Positions 1 through 9,577 of a DNA stretch of 64,000 bases are shown in pieces; within the stretch, counting starts at the first letter, position 1; each line of letters opens with the position of its first letter. The stretch lies in NCBI GenBank assembly GCA_021155905.1, contig JAJNBG010000008.1:1-64000 (forward strand). Reading direction: 5' to 3'. Origin of the DNA: Bacteroidota bacterium (GTDB lineage Bacteria > Bacteroidota > Bacteroidia > B-17B0 > Aurantibacillaceae). Position numbers and translations under genes: made by a program. The notes below the pieces were generated by a model, which was given only the letters and a program-made list of their open reading frames with translations, searched no databases and was not told the DNA's origin.

Positions 1-34
1 TAAAAGGTTAATTAGTGGAATTATATAAAAAGCA

Positions 35-42
35 TATCTTTG
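35..42 (+). promoter_or_regulatory. -7 promoter element of trmH
   Basis: TATCTTTG matches the Bacteroidota sigma-A -7 consensus TAnnTTTG. It ends four bases before the trmH ATG, so the transcript would have almost no leader. No clear -33 TTG is seen at the usual spacing. Confidence 0.55.
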
Positions 43-46
43 CAAA

Positions 47-742
47 ATGTCTGATTTAGCCTATAAAAAAGCCTTAACCGAGTACCTGGAAGGATTTGTA
101 AGTGAACGCCGCAGAGGCAGGTTACACGAAGTTTTAGAAGAAAGAACCAATCACATGACGCTGGTCCTCGAAGACGTTTACCAAACCCATAATTTCAGCG
201 CGGTTCTGCGAAGTGCGGATATATTTGGCATTCAGACCACCAATTTTATTGAGAACCGGAACAAATACAAAATCAGCGAAGACGTTTCCATGGGTTCCAC
301 TCAATGGCTGACCTTAAACCGTTACCAGAAATTTGAAAATAATACCCAGGCTTGTTTGTCGGATTTAAAACAACAAGGCTATAAAATTGTGGCCACCTCT
401 CTGCAGAAAAACAGTGTGTCTTTGGATGAGCTGGATATCTCAAAACCATTTGCTCTGGTGTTTGGCACGGAGTTAACAGGCATCTCCAAAGATGTGGAAG
501 GCATGGCTGATGAATTTGTGAAATTACCCATGTATGGCTTTACGGAAAGCTTTAACATTAGCGTATGCGCCGCTTTATGCATGCACCAACTCAGCACCCG
601 CATCCGCAAGGAAGTTCCGAACTATGGATTGACGGCTTCAGAGAAAGAAGATATTTATATCGAATGGCTAAAGGCCTCTATCCGTAAACATGATCTCATC
701 ATCAAGGAATTTGATGAGAAGTATAAGGCTGTAAACTCATAA
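47..742 (+). CDS. trmH: tRNA (guanosine-2'-O-)-methyltransferase TrmH
   Basis: Likely SAM-dependent SPOUT enzyme that 2'-O-methylates guanosine 18 in the D loop of tRNA. The three SPOUT motifs are present: the motif 1 Asn and Arg in NFSAVLRSAD (residues 49-58), FGTELTGIS (139-147), and the trefoil-knot motif around PMYGFTESFNISVCAA (161-176). The N-terminal helical part with RRRGRLHEVLEERT is typical of TrmH rather than RlmB. At 231 aa it has the normal length of a stand-alone TrmH. The ATG at 47 is set by the promoter four bases upstream. It is monocistronic: a repeat-like spacer and a new promoter separate it from lpxD. Substrate assignment (G18) is from family similarity. Confidence 0.88.
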   Translation: MSDLAYKKALTEYLEGFVSERRRGRLHEVLEERTNHMTLVLEDVYQTHNFSAVLRSADIFGIQTTNFIENRNKYKISEDVSMGSTQWLTLNRYQKFENNTQACLSDLKQQGYKIVATSLQKNSVSLDELDISKPFALVFGTELTGISKDVEGMADEFVKLPMYGFTESFNISVCAALCMHQLSTRIRKEVPNYGLTASEKEDIYIEWLKASIRKHDLIIKEFDEKYKAVNS

Positions 743-744
743 CG

Positions 745-850
745 CGAGAGGGATTGTAGCGAAAATCCTTTTTGCCTGTCTCCCGCAAAAAGATTGCAGC
801 GTAAAGCCCGGTGCCTGCGTGCTTTTTTGCAGGCACTCGCCCAAATCTTT
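745..850. repeat. intergenic repeat-like palindromes
   Basis: The trmH-lpxD spacer holds two related short palindromic motifs: GGATTGTAGCGAAAATCC (751-768) and a diverged copy, GATTGCAGCGTAAAGCCC (792-809). A hairpin follows with stem GTGCCTGC/GCAGGCAC (811-818/829-836). The GATTGyAGCG motif resembles short repeats I associate with Bacteroidota spacers, but copy number outside this window is unknown. The hairpin could also stop trmH transcription, although no T-run follows directly. Confidence 0.4.
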
Positions 851-909
851 TTATCCTCAAACACACACCTTCCTGTCAACAAATAATAGGCTTTTAAGGA
901 TACTTTCTA

Positions 910-939
910 TTGTCTTTTTGTAGAAAAACCATATATTTG
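910..939 (+). promoter_or_regulatory. promoter of the lpxD operon
   Basis: TTG at 910-912, a 19-base spacer, then TATATTTG at 932-939, matching the Bacteroidota -33/-7 pattern. The lpxD ATG starts five bases after the last base of the -7 box, again implying a nearly leaderless transcript. Confidence 0.65.
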
Positions 940-943
940 AGAG

Positions 944-1972
944 ATGGAATTTTCTGCAGCTCAAATAGCAGCCTTATTAGGCGGAACAGTAGAAGGGAAT
1001 GAAAACACCGCTGTGTCAAACCTTTCTAAAATAGAAGAAGGTGTACCCGGTACTTTGTCGTTTCTGGCAAATCCTAAATACACCAATTACATATACGATA
1101 CGGACGCCAGCGTGGTGATCGTAAATAAAACACTTGTACTGGACAAACCCGTAAAATCAAGCTGCACGCTGATTCGCGTGGATGATTCTTATGCCAGTTT
1201 CGCCACGTTACTGGAAATGTACAATCAGTTCAAGGGCAACAAAACAGGTATTGAACAACCTTCTTTCATCAGCGAATCTGCCAAATACGGTGCAGATTGT
1301 TATGTTGGGGCTTTCGCGTATATCGGTAACAATGTAAAAATTGGCAACAATACCAAAATCTATCCTCACGTGTACATTGGCGATAATTGTACAATTGGTG
1401 ATAATACCACGTTATTTTCAGGAGTGAAAGTGTATCACGAATGTAAAATCGGGAACAATGTGACCGTCCATTCAAGTACGGTTATTGGTAGTGATGGTTT
1501 TGGATTTGCACCACAGGATGGAAAAGAATTTGCCAAGGTACCACAGATCGGAAACGTGGTGATTGAAGATAATATTGAAATTGGCTCTAACTGTTCGATT
1601 GATCGCGCCACCCTGGGTTCTACTATTTTACGCAAAGGTGTGAAACTGGATAACCTCGTACAGATTGCCCATAATGTGGAAGTCGGTGAAAACACTGTAA
1701 TTGCCGGTTTATCAGGTGTTGCAGGTTCAACCAAAGTTGGAAAAAATGTAATGATTGCTGCACAGGTAGGTATTGTGGGGCATATTAAAATTGCCGATGG
1801 CGTGAAGATAGCCGGACAAGCCGGTGTTGGTTCGTCCATTGAGAAAGAGAATGAAATTGTACAAGGCTCACCATCCTTTCCCCTGGGGGATTTCAGAAGA
1901 AGCTATGTGCTTTTCCGTAATTTGCCAAAACTGAATGACCGGATCAAGGATATTGAAAATAAATTAAAGTAA
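944..1972 (+). CDS. lpxD: UDP-3-O-(3-hydroxyacyl)glucosamine N-acyltransferase LpxD
   Basis: Third enzyme of lipid A synthesis: transfers a 3-hydroxyacyl chain from acyl carrier protein to the 2-amino group of UDP-3-O-acylglucosamine. The N-terminal uridine-binding domain spans about residues 1-100. Left-handed beta-helix hexapeptide repeats (IGxNxx type) run from about 105 to 320. The catalytic His is H243 in [11 protein letters not shown], and the conserved GSDGFGFA lies at 182-189. At 342 aa it has normal length. It heads a + strand cluster with lpxC/fabZ and lpxA, an order common in Bacteroidota. A good promoter lies immediately upstream. Cytoplasmic trimer in the known family. Confidence 0.95.
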   Translation: MEFSAAQIAALLGGTVEGNENTAVSNLSKIEEGVPGTLSFLANPKYTNYIYDTDASVVIVNKTLVLDKPVKSSCTLIRVDDSYASFATLLEMYNQFKGNKTGIEQPSFISESAKYGADCYVGAFAYIGNNVKIGNNTKIYPHVYIGDNCTIGDNTTLFSGVKVYHECKIGNNVTVHSSTVIGSDGFGFAPQDGKEFAKVPQIGNVVIEDNIEIGSNCSIDRATLGSTILRKGVKLDNLVQIAHNVEVGENTVIAGLSGVAGSTKVGKNVMIAAQVGIVGHIKIADGVKIAGQAGVGSSIEKENEIVQGSPSFPLGDFRRSYVLFRNLPKLNDRIKDIENKLK

Positions 1973-2071
1973 ATGTGTCGATGAGTCAATTAGACCATGT
2001 GACAATTAATGAATAAAATAAATAAGAACATTGGCAAATTAACAAATTGCCGAATTGACTAATTAAGCACT

Positions 2072-3502
2072 ATGGCCGATAAGCAAAGAACAATTCAAAA
2101 AGCAGTATCCGTTACCGGAAAAGGCTTACATACAGGAGCACCTGTTACATTAACGTTTAATCCTGCCCCTGAAAACCACTGGTATAAATTTCAACGCATG
2201 GATGTAGAAGGGCAACCAACTATTGATGCTGATTGCGATTTAGTTGTAGATACTTCCCGTGGTACAACCCTGGAACAAAACGGTGCACGTGTTCATACCA
2301 CCGAGCACGTTTTAGCGGCTTTAGTGGGAATGAATATCGATAATTGCCTTATCCAGGTGACAGGCCCTGAAATGCCGATCATGGATGGAAGTTCTTTAAA
2401 TTTTATTGAAGTTCTTGAGACAGCAGGTGTTGTTGAACAAGAAGCATTTCGTGATTACTACGAGCTAACGGAAAACCTGACCTATGAAGATCCGATTAAA
2501 AAAGTAGAAATGCTGGCTGTGCCTCAGGACGAGTTCCGTGTGACCGTAATGGTTGACTATGGTAGCGAAGTGTTAGGTACGCAACATGCGTCCATGTATA
2601 ACATCGGACAGTTTAAAGAGGAAATTGCTCCTTGCCGTACCTTCGTTTTCTTAAGAGAGTTAGAAGCCCTTATTGCTCACAACCTGATTAAAGGTGGTGA
2701 CATGGATAACGCCATTGTTTTAGTAGATAGCGAATTGCCTGAAGACAAATTAAATTACCTGCGTAAAGTATTTAATAAACCGGATGTTGAAGTAAAAGGA
2801 AAAGGTGTTTTGAATAACACAAAACTACGTTTCTTTAATGAGCCTGCCCGTCATAAATTACTGGATATTGTTGGTGACCTTGCTTTGGTTGGTAAGCCGA
2901 TGAAGATCCATGTATTAGCTGCTTTACCGGGTCATGCAGGGAATGTTGCTTTTGCAAAAAAATTAAAGGCCTTAGCCAAAATTCAAAAAGCGGAAAAAGA
3001 TTATCCAAAAATTGATCTGAATAAGCCGCCTTTAATGAATACCATGGATATCATGAAATTACTGCCGCACCGTCAGCCGATGATGTTGGTGGATAAAATC
3101 ATGGAAATGTCTGAAAAACATGTGATCGGTATTAAAAATGTAACCTTGAATGAAGAGTTCTTTAAAGGGCATTTCCCTGACAATCCGGTTATGCCGGGTG
3201 TTTTAATCATCGAAGCGATGGCCCAATGTGGAGGCGTTTTGGTATTAGGAACAGTTCCCGATCCTGAAAATTACCTGACCTATTTTATCAAAATTGATAA
3301 TGTAAAATTCAAACAAAAAGTAGTCCCTGGAGATACGCTCGTGTTCAGTTTACATTTAGTAACTCCTATCCGCCGTGGTATTTGTCATATGCGCGGTGTG
3401 GCTTACGTTAATAACAAGCCGGTGATGGAAGGTGAAATGATGGCGCAAATTGTTAAGGTAAAAGGACACGAAGTAAAAACAACCGAAGCTCAATTAGCTT
3501 AA
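2072..3502 (+). CDS. lpxC/fabZ: bifunctional UDP-3-O-acyl-GlcNAc deacetylase / 3-hydroxyacyl-ACP dehydratase (LpxC-FabZ)
   Basis: Fusion of two enzymes. Residues 1 to about 310 are LpxC, the zinc amidase making the committed step of lipid A synthesis. Its zinc ligands are visible as H79 in [10 protein letters not shown] and H261/D265 in HKLLD, and a catalytic His as H288 in GHAGN. Residues about 325-476 are FabZ, the fatty acid synthesis dehydratase, with HRQPMMLVD at 333-341, catalytic H367 in [11 protein letters not shown] and E381. The fusion is characteristic of Bacteroidota and ties lipid A flux to hydroxyacyl-ACP use. It lies 99 bp after lpxD and 15 bp before lpxA, so probably one operon. 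Confidence 0.96.
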   Translation: MADKQRTIQKAVSVTGKGLHTGAPVTLTFNPAPENHWYKFQRMDVEGQPTIDADCDLVVDTSRGTTLEQNGARVHTTEHVLAALVGMNIDNCLIQVTGPEMPIMDGSSLNFIEVLETAGVVEQEAFRDYYELTENLTYEDPIKKVEMLAVPQDEFRVTVMVDYGSEVLGTQHASMYNIGQFKEEIAPCRTFVFLRELEALIAHNLIKGGDMDNAIVLVDSELPEDKLNYLRKVFNKPDVEVKGKGVLNNTKLRFFNEPARHKLLDIVGDLALVGKPMKIHVLAALPGHAGNVAFAKKLKALAKIQKAEKDYPKIDLNKPPLMNTMDIMKLLPHRQPMMLVDKIMEMSEKHVIGIKNVTLNEEFFKGHFPDNPVMPGVLIIEAMAQCGGVLVLGTVPDPENYLTYFIKIDNVKFKQKVVPGDTLVFSLHLVTPIRRGICHMRGVAYVNNKPVMEGEMMAQIVKVKGHEVKTTEAQLA

Positions 3503-3517
3503 TATTAAAAATAATTT

Positions 3518-4291
3518 ATGATTTCACCTCTTGCCAACGTCAGTCCTAAAGCCAAAATAGGTAAAAACGTCACCATTGAGCCCTTCGCAACGGTATATGA
3601 GGATGTTACCATTGGCGACAATACATACATTCATCCTAATGCGATTATTTATCCGGATACGACCATTGGCAGTAACTGTCAGATTTTTCCCGGTGCTTTA
3701 ATCGGTGTCGTATCTCAGGATCTGAAATACAAAGGTGAGAAAGCAAAAACAACTATAGGAAACAATACCATTATCAGGGAATATGTTACCGTTCACAAAG
3801 GAACAGCTGACCGTATGGTGACCTCTGTTGGAGATAATTGCCTGCTTATGGGCTATGTACACGTAGCTCACGACTGTATCATCGGCAACAATGTTATTTT
3901 AGCCAATTATGTAGGTCTGGCCGGCCATGTGACAATAGAGGATTTCGTGATCATTGAAGGATATGCTGCTGTCCAGCAATTTATTGTCATAGGCGCTCAT
4001 AGTTTTTTAGCTGCAGCCACCCAGGTTCGCAAAAATGTTCCTCCCTTTATCAGGGTAGCAAGAGAACCGTTACAATATATTGGTGTTAACACCGTGGGGC
4101 TTTCCCGAAGGGGTTTTGAAAAAGAAACGATTAATCAGATCGAGGATATTTACCGTTTGATTTTTGTTCGCGGTCATAATGTTTCAAATGCCCTGGATGT
4201 AGTTGCACAGGAAATACCGGACTCGGAAGCCAGGAAGCAAATCATCAAGTTTATCAAATCTTCCCAGGACGGAATCGTCAAAGGAATATAA
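3518..4291 (+). CDS. lpxA: acyl-ACP:UDP-N-acetylglucosamine O-acyltransferase LpxA
   Basis: First enzyme of lipid A synthesis: adds a 3-hydroxyacyl group to the 3-OH of UDP-GlcNAc. Hexapeptide repeats forming a left-handed beta helix fill residues 1 to about 190, and a short helical C-terminal domain follows. The catalytic His is H118 in VHVAHDC. The segment AAVQQF has Gln where the E. coli enzyme has His144; I recall Gln here in other Bacteroidota LpxA proteins, so I do not treat it as a defect. Length 257 aa is normal. It starts 15 bp after lpxC/fabZ and is probably co-transcribed with it. Confidence 0.94.
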   Translation: MISPLANVSPKAKIGKNVTIEPFATVYEDVTIGDNTYIHPNAIIYPDTTIGSNCQIFPGALIGVVSQDLKYKGEKAKTTIGNNTIIREYVTVHKGTADRMVTSVGDNCLLMGYVHVAHDCIIGNNVILANYVGLAGHVTIEDFVIIEGYAAVQQFIVIGAHSFLAAATQVRKNVPPFIRVAREPLQYIGVNTVGLSRRGFEKETINQIEDIYRLIFVRGHNVSNALDVVAQEIPDSEARKQIIKFIKSSQDGIVKGI

Positions 4292-4366
4292 GATGAAAGA
4301 TGAATTGTTGAATTATAGATTAAATCCAAACTCATTAACTCTCTTTCTCAATAACTCAAAACTAAT

Positions 4367-5341
4367 ATGTCACGCATACTTACAGGAATAACCAGTAATA
4401 ATATCCCACATTTAGGAAATATATTGGGAGCCATATTACCTGCGATTGAATTAAGTAAACAACCGGGAAATAATTCTTTATTATTTATTGCTGACATGCA
4501 TTCGCTTATTTCACAAAAAGATGCTGCATCCAGAATAAGCAGCGTGAATTCGGTTGCTGCTACCTGGCTGGCATTTGATTTTGATACAGAAAAAAATATG
4601 CTGTACCGCCAGAGCCGTATTCCCGAGGTATGCGAGTTAACCTGGTATTTGAATTGTTTCACACCTTATCCTATGTTGGCCAATGCTCATTCATTTAAAG
4701 ATAAATCTGACCGTTTAAGTGATGTAAATTCTGGGCTGTTTACCTATCCGGTATTAATGGCCGCTGATATCATTTTATACGATGCTGATTTCGTGCCGGT
4801 GGGTAAAGACCAGATTCAGCATTTAGAGATCACCAGGGATATTGCTTCAAAGTTCAATGCACAATACAACCAGGATATCTTTGTGATCCCTGAGGCAAAA
4901 GTGGATGAAACCGTGATGATTGTTCCGGGAATCGACGGACAAAAAATGAGCAAGTCCTACAATAACTTTATCAATATTTTTTTACCGGACAAAGATCTTA
5001 AAAAAGTGGTAATGAGCATCGTAACAGATGCTAAAACCCTGGAAGAGCCAAAAGATCCGGATACCTGTAACGTTTTTAAGCTATATCAACTGCTGGCTGA
5101 TAAAGATCAGAATTCCGAAATGCGTTCGAATTATACCAAAGGAAACTACGGCTATGGCCACGCCAAAACCGCCTTGTATGAATTGATCATCTCCAAATTT
5201 GAAAAACAAAGAAACCGTTACTGGGAGTTAATGAATAACCCTGCAGAGCTGGAGAGAGAATTGCAGGTTGGTGAAGAGAAAGCCAGGAAAATGGCCGCCG
5301 AAAAATTAAAGCTGGTAAGATCCGTTCTAGGATTTTCATAA
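4367..5341 (+). CDS. trpS: tryptophanyl-tRNA synthetase
   Basis: Class I aminoacyl-tRNA synthetase charging tRNA-Trp. The HIGH-like motif is PHLGN (residues 14-18) and the KMSKS loop is exact at 193-197 in GQKMSKSYNNF. The tryptophan/ATP site segment GKDQIQHLEITRDIA is also present. Length 324 aa is typical. The ATG at 4367 gives MSRILTGITSNNIPHLGN, which places the HIGH motif at the normal distance from the N-terminus. It lies 75 bp after lpxA on the same strand; co-transcription is possible. A perfect 8-bp hairpin without a T-run follows at 5349-5370. Confidence 0.94.
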   Translation: MSRILTGITSNNIPHLGNILGAILPAIELSKQPGNNSLLFIADMHSLISQKDAASRISSVNSVAATWLAFDFDTEKNMLYRQSRIPEVCELTWYLNCFTPYPMLANAHSFKDKSDRLSDVNSGLFTYPVLMAADIILYDADFVPVGKDQIQHLEITRDIASKFNAQYNQDIFVIPEAKVDETVMIVPGIDGQKMSKSYNNFINIFLPDKDLKKVVMSIVTDAKTLEEPKDPDTCNVFKLYQLLADKDQNSEMRSNYTKGNYGYGHAKTALYELIISKFEKQRNRYWELMNNPAELERELQVGEEKARKMAAEKLKLVRSVLGFS

Positions 5342-5447
5342 GAAACATATAATGTTTTAACCAACATTATTATATAGCTTTCCTCCCGAAAAAGATGTCA
5401 TCGGATCAGTTCTCGTTCCTGAAAATTAACTTTTTAAAACCAATCGT

Positions 5448-6659
5448 ATGAAAAAAATCTACTCTGCTTTATTTTTAGTAATCGCCATGGCTTTCGGGAT
5501 GAAAGTGAAGGCACAGTGCACAGGATGCACCACCAACATTACGGGATTAAATACCTCTAATCACATTATCTCCTCGGGGCAAACCATGTGCATATCCGCT
5601 ACAGGAACTGTAACCGGTTTAATAACCGTGTCTTCAGGCGGTATATTGTGTAACCAGGGAAAAATTGGCTCCAGTAATGTACTCATCGCCGGAGGTACTT
5701 TCAAAAATTACGGAACCATTGACACCTACAGCGTTACCGTGTCTTCGGCTGGAACGTTTACCAATTATGCCACGGCTTTAATCGATAGTTTGTGGATCAC
5801 CCAGGCAAACACAACCTTCATCAACATCGGTACGCAAACAGGAACAGCCTTCGCCATCACCGAAAATGCTTCGGCCACCAATAACGGAACCATGACTGTT
5901 TTTAACCAGGGCGATTCCTTAGCTACGTTCATTAATAATGGGAACATGACGGTGACCCATGATTGCGCACATTCATATACCAGCACCTGTATCAATAACG
6001 GAAACATGACCATTAACAATGATTTCTTCTCAACCTATAGAACTACTTTTACGAATAATGGCTATATGAATGTCGTGCGTGATTTCGTTAATTCGTATGG
6101 TGCCAATTTCACTACCATGTGCATGATCAATGTTGGAAGGGACTGGTGGAATACATATTCAGCCGGCATATACGGGCCTGCTCTTGCAAGTTGTGGCGGA
6201 TTTTCCGTGACCGGAGCAAGTTATAATACAGCAACACTTGGTTCATCAACGACCCATATAGATATTTGTGATGCCGGGCATCCCGGAACAGGAATAGATG
6301 GTGCCGGAGGAACGATTGCCAGTACTACCACTTACTGTACCTGCACCAACAGCTGCGCATTGGTAGCAGTGGGGGTGAATGAACTGGAAAATAAAAATTC
6401 TGTTTTTATCGAAACCATTTACCCGAACCCAACATCAAACACCCTTAACATTAAACTCAATAATACAAACAGTGAAACACTGTTGATAGAAGTGATGGAT
6501 ATGATGGGGAAAACAATCAGCACCAGAACCTATGCGGCTTATATCGGTGAAAACGAATTGCAGTTAGATGTGAACGCACTTTCGCAAGGCACTTATATTT
6601 TAAGTTTAACGGATTCAAAACAGCTGCAAGCGAAGCGCCTGTTTAGTATTACAAAGTAA
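5448..6659 (+). CDS. secreted protein with T9SS type A sorting domain
   Basis: Unrecognised exported protein of 403 aa. A signal peptide (MKKIYSALFLVIAMAFGMKVKAQ) is clear. Residues about 25-310 are rich in Asn, Thr, Gly and Ser with repeats of the form NNGNMT, INNGNMTI and TNNGYMNV, which suggests a parallel beta-helix or similar repeat solenoid. The last 75 residues form a T9SS type A C-terminal domain, with YPNPTSNTLNI, an ELQLDVNALSQGTY segment and terminal KRLFSITK. The protein should cross the outer membrane through the type IX system and stay surface-bound or be released. A strong terminator follows, so it is likely monocistronic. Function unknown. Confidence 0.85.
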   Translation: MKKIYSALFLVIAMAFGMKVKAQCTGCTTNITGLNTSNHIISSGQTMCISATGTVTGLITVSSGGILCNQGKIGSSNVLIAGGTFKNYGTIDTYSVTVSSAGTFTNYATALIDSLWITQANTTFINIGTQTGTAFAITENASATNNGTMTVFNQGDSLATFINNGNMTVTHDCAHSYTSTCINNGNMTINNDFFSTYRTTFTNNGYMNVVRDFVNSYGANFTTMCMINVGRDWWNTYSAGIYGPALASCGGFSVTGASYNTATLGSSTTHIDICDAGHPGTGIDGAGGTIASTTTYCTCTNSCALVAVGVNELENKNSVFIETIYPNPTSNTLNIKLNNTNSETLLIEVMDMMGKTISTRTYAAYIGENELQLDVNALSQGTYILSLTDSKQLQAKRLFSITK

Positions 6660-6672
6660 TTTTACTTGCTAC

Positions 6673-6708
6673 AAAAAACGCCCGGTGTTCCTACCGGGCG
6701 TTTTTTTT
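6673..6708 (+). terminator. intrinsic terminator
   Basis: Stem CGCCCGGT/ACCGGGCG (6679-6686/6693-6700), six-base loop, then eight T. An A-run precedes the stem, so it may act in both directions. It ends the T9SS protein gene. Confidence 0.9.
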
Positions 6709-6767
6709 GCCGAATACAATTGCTTAGCATTTTTATGGTACTTTTTTTTATTGATGAATTTAGAACT

Positions 6768-7237
6768 AACTTTTTGTCTTGATACAAAAAGTTAACAAAA
6801 AGATCAAGGCTTATTAAAATATAGCTAAAATCTACGCGGCATCAAGCTGATGCTTTGAAAGCGCTTCGCGAACAGCCCAAACCATCTACGCGCATGCTCC
6901 CGCCTTTTGATACCGCTTGATTTATACGCTAAATTTTAATAGGCCATCAATACCTAGCCAGATCTTCATCATTCTATTGTAAGATATAGATGTGCTATAA
7001 AAAACCTGACAGCATAGTACTAGCACCTCTATCATACGTTGGTAATAGTGCGGCTGGTTTTGGCGAAAGAGTGCGGGGCTGAGCGTTGAGAAAATGTTCA
7101 GTGAACATTTTTAGCGAAGAGCCAGCATGTGTGTAGTTTTTTTCACTCCGTTTCCCGGGCCGCCTTGCGCGCAAAAAATGGCGGTTGGTCTTTCGCCTTG
7201 ATTTTTTTGTTACTTTTTTCATCAAGGAAAAAAGTAA
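6768..7237. repeat. mosaic inverted-repeat element R1 (arms epsilon and beta)
   Basis: Between convergent genes. The left end is a shared-stem module: AACTTTTTGT/ACAAAAAGTT (6768-6777/6784-6793) competes with CTTGAT/ATCAAG (6778-6783/6803-6808). Next is an arm type seen only here (epsilon, bounded by TTATTAAAATATAGC and GCTAAATTTTAATAGG). The core, with GTAAGATATAG, starts near 6979. The beta arm follows (AAAAAATGGCGGTTGG at its distal side). The right end is again a shared-stem module: CCTTGA/TCAAGG (7196-7201/7222-7227) against TTACTTTTTT/AAAAAAGTAA (7210-7219/7228-7237). No outer GATAC hairpin is seen at either end. ORFs here are by-products of the arms. Confidence 0.75.
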
Positions 7238-7326
7238 ACTAAAGATCCTTTTGGATTCACGCCATGGCGTGATTGCAAAAGGATCAGATGATGTTTTCAA
7301 TAAGAAAATGAAAATTGATTTTTCGG

Positions 7327-7350
7327 TTCTCGACTACGCTCGAACTGACA
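7327..7350. repeat. short dispersed CTCGA..TCGA-type repeat
   Basis: TTCTCGACTACGCTCGAACT and following bases. Diverged relatives lie at 18416-18440, 32563-32584, 40498-40521 and 54092-54115. All carry a CGACTnCGCT or AGCGnAGTCG centre next to GTGAC/GTCAC. They are a second, shorter repeat class, separate from the large mosaic elements. Confidence 0.55.
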
Positions 7351-7371
7351 AATCAGGTGATCGTCACCTGA

Positions 7372-9324
7372 TTAAATCCCTAACTTCCTTCTGCACTTCC
7401 AGATCAATACAAGATCTTTTTCAATGCTATAATCTTTAGCATACCGCAAATTAGCAAGCTTGATTTTATTGCTATCCACGTCCGGAGGTAATAATAAAGA
7501 AGGTGACAACACGGAACGCTTGATCTCCGGCAGTGATTTATCGGATACTTTGCCGTAACCTACCCAGGAATAAAATCCGAATAAGACATTGAAACAATTG
7601 ATAAAATAATTTTTCTTGTTGTCCTGGATAGGCAACAAAAGGGGACTAAAGAAAATAGCCAGCACGCTAATACCAATATCCAGCAAACGTTTATTACGGC
7701 GGTTCTTGGATTTAGAAATACTGTTCACATCAATCATGTACAAATCACCGGCCGTATCAATGTTATTACTTCCAATGATGGACAGACTTTCCGGTGGCGC
7801 AATTTTAAAATCAACGCCACTGGAAACAAGTGTGAGCATGTTATTGATGATGAACTGTGAACTGATATCCTTGGCACAGAAAATAATTTCATTGATCTGG
7901 TGTACTTTAATAATCTCATCAATTTGATTGATCTTACCAATGTAATGAGGATTGTGAACCCCGTTGATCTCTGCACTTACAAAACCAACAAAGCCTGGAT
8001 TCGCACGCGTTTCTTTGAGCAGGGCGGATACACGGTTAAATTCCTGTTCCTCCCCGATAATGGCAATGCGCTTAGTTTTAGCACTGCTTAAACTATATGA
8101 CTTTAATTTCAAAATGTGGAAGAGTAAACGCGTCACGACAAAGCAAATCAATGCCCAACTGGTTCCTAATAGAATTAAAGCCCTTGAAAATCGCAGGTAC
8201 TCCGGCAATAACGAATAACCCAACAAAATAAAGATGGTTCCCACCAACACGCCACGGATGATCCTCAGCAACCTGATTGGTTTATCGTATCCACCGTTAA
8301 AGTATACCATGATGATCCAGGCAGTGGCGTATAAAGGAAACGCGACACTCAATAACTTCTCTGAATAGATATTACCGTCGACACCGGTGTTTTGCTGATA
8401 TATATTTTTGATGGCAAATAATCCAAGGGTAATGACTGTAAAGTCGAGAATAGGAACCGTAAAAGCTTTAAAGAATCTTGACAATAAAGCAATGCCTGCC
8501 TTCAGAAAAATAGCCAGGTGAATCATGGCATTGAACCAGAAAGCATGTGAACCACTGAAATGTTTCTTGGAAAAAATAGCCATGGCTTTGTAAAAAATCA
8601 CCACGTAATTTAAGCTGCTGCGCTTGGTACTCTCTCCTTTATAATGAATAATCTGTGTATCCGGGAAATAATAATTCTTATAGCCGGCTTTCTTAATACG
8701 GTAAGAGAGGTCAATATCTTCCCCATACATAAAAAATGTTTCATCCAGTAAGCCAATCTGATCCAAAACCGATTTGCGCATGAGCATAAAAGCGCCACTC
8801 ATCACATCAATCTCGTTGATTTGATCTTCGGGTAAATAAGACAAGTGATATTTTCCAAAGCGTTTTGATTTCGGAAAAAACCTTGAAAAGCCAAACATTT
8901 TATAAAAGGCCACTTCCGGTGTGGGGAGGCCTCGTTTAGACTCCGGGGCAAAATTCCCCTGTCCGTCCAGCATTTTCACACCCAATCCCCCTGCTTCGGG
9001 GTGAGCATCCATAAAAGCAAGTATTTTTGTAAAGGTATCCTCCTGTACCACAGTGTCGGGGTTCAGGAGTAACACATATTCGCCCTTTGCCACACGCAGG
9101 GCCTGATTATTAGCCACAGAGAAACCGGTATTGGTTTTATTGACAATCAGGTTGATTTGCGGAAACTTTTCTTTGATGAGAGTAACAGATCCGTCTACGG
9201 AGTTATTATCCACTACAAAAACCTCGCATTCAAAGCTTTCGGAAGCCTTTAATACAGAAAACAAACACTGTTCTATAAAGTGCTTGACATTGTAGTTTAC
9301 AATAACAACGGATAGTTTAGTCAC
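7372..9324 (-). CDS. membrane glycosyltransferase family 2 protein with C-terminal sugar-transferase-like region
   Basis: 650 aa. Residues 1 to about 240 form a GT2 domain of the rhamnosyltransferase (WbbL) type: VVIVNYN near the start, VVDNNS, the LLLNPDT acceptor/metal region, and the MYGEDIDLSYRIKKAG motif. Several membrane segments follow (about 260-410). Then comes a Rossmann-like stretch (RIAIIGEEQEFNRV). Finally there is a segment starting NKRLLDIGISVLAIFFSPLL, which resembles the beginning of polyprenyl-phosphate sugar-phosphotransferases. The rest of that domain is short and lacks recognisable catalytic motifs, so it is probably degenerate. Likely role is building cell-surface polysaccharide at the inner membrane. 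Single gene, with the tRNA upstream. Confidence 0.75.
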   Translation of the reverse strand: MTKLSVVIVNYNVKHFIEQCLFSVLKASESFECEVFVVDNNSVDGSVTLIKEKFPQINLIVNKTNTGFSVANNQALRVAKGEYVLLLNPDTVVQEDTFTKILAFMDAHPEAGGLGVKMLDGQGNFAPESKRGLPTPEVAFYKMFGFSRFFPKSKRFGKYHLSYLPEDQINEIDVMSGAFMLMRKSVLDQIGLLDETFFMYGEDIDLSYRIKKAGYKNYYFPDTQIIHYKGESTKRSSLNYVVIFYKAMAIFSKKHFSGSHAFWFNAMIHLAIFLKAGIALLSRFFKAFTVPILDFTVITLGLFAIKNIYQQNTGVDGNIYSEKLLSVAFPLYATAWIIMVYFNGGYDKPIRLLRIIRGVLVGTIFILLGYSLLPEYLRFSRALILLGTSWALICFVVTRLLFHILKLKSYSLSSAKTKRIAIIGEEQEFNRVSALLKETRANPGFVGFVSAEINGVHNPHYIGKINQIDEIIKVHQINEIIFCAKDISSQFIINNMLTLVSSGVDFKIAPPESLSIIGSNNIDTAGDLYMIDVNSISKSKNRRNKRLLDIGISVLAIFFSPLLLPIQDNKKNYFINCFNVLFGFYSWVGYGKVSDKSLPEIKRSVLSPSLLLPPDVDSNKIKLANLRYAKDYSIEKDLVLIWKCRRKLGI

Positions 9325-9453
9325 AGGCTATAAAGTTCTAAAAATAACAAAATATTGTGAAAACCGAAGATTTTAAAAAAGTAACTATTAGTATGAAAAA
9401 AAACAGTAAATTCGCATTCCAATTTCAGATGTAATGATTTTTACCCTGAATCT

Positions 9454-9527
9454 GGTCCCGTAGCTCAGCTGGATAGAGCAACAGCCTTCTAAGCTGTGGG
9501 CCATTGGTTCGAATCCAATCGGGATCA
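9454..9527 (+). tRNA. tRNA-Arg (anticodon TCT)
   Basis: Full cloverleaf. Acceptor GGTCCCG (9454-9460) pairs with CGGGATC (9520-9526), with discriminator A9527. The D arm is GCTC..GAGC. The anticodon stem is ACAGC/GCTGT (9481-9485/9493-9497) with loop CTTCTAA, giving anticodon TCT, which reads AGA/AGG. The T arm contains GGTTCGAATCC. CCA is not encoded. Confidence 0.96.
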
Positions 9528-9551
9528 CTCCTAAAGTTTAGGAAACTTTGA

Positions 9552-9577
9552 AACCTCAGTATTTACTGGGGTTTTTT
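9552..9577 (+). terminator. intrinsic terminator after tRNA-Arg
   Basis: Stem AACCTCAGT/ACTGGGGTT (9552-9560/9565-9573, one G-T pair), four-base loop ATTT, then a T-run. It lies 24 bp after the tRNA. Confidence 0.8.

Noticed and set aside
1435-1839. 134-codon ORF antisense to lpxD, and similar long antisense frames in other genes
   Set aside because: Shadows of strongly coding sense genes with no signals of their own.
7196-7237. Simple bidirectional terminator reading of the shared-stem module
   Set aside because: The stem has A/T-rich arms and a T-run lies inside it rather than after it. The module occurs at both ends of nearly every element and in divergent spacers. Termination may still be a side effect.
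7196-7237. H-type pseudoknot
   Set aside because: The order a, b, a', b' fits, but the loop that must cross a six-pair stem has no bases, so the two stems are better read as alternatives.
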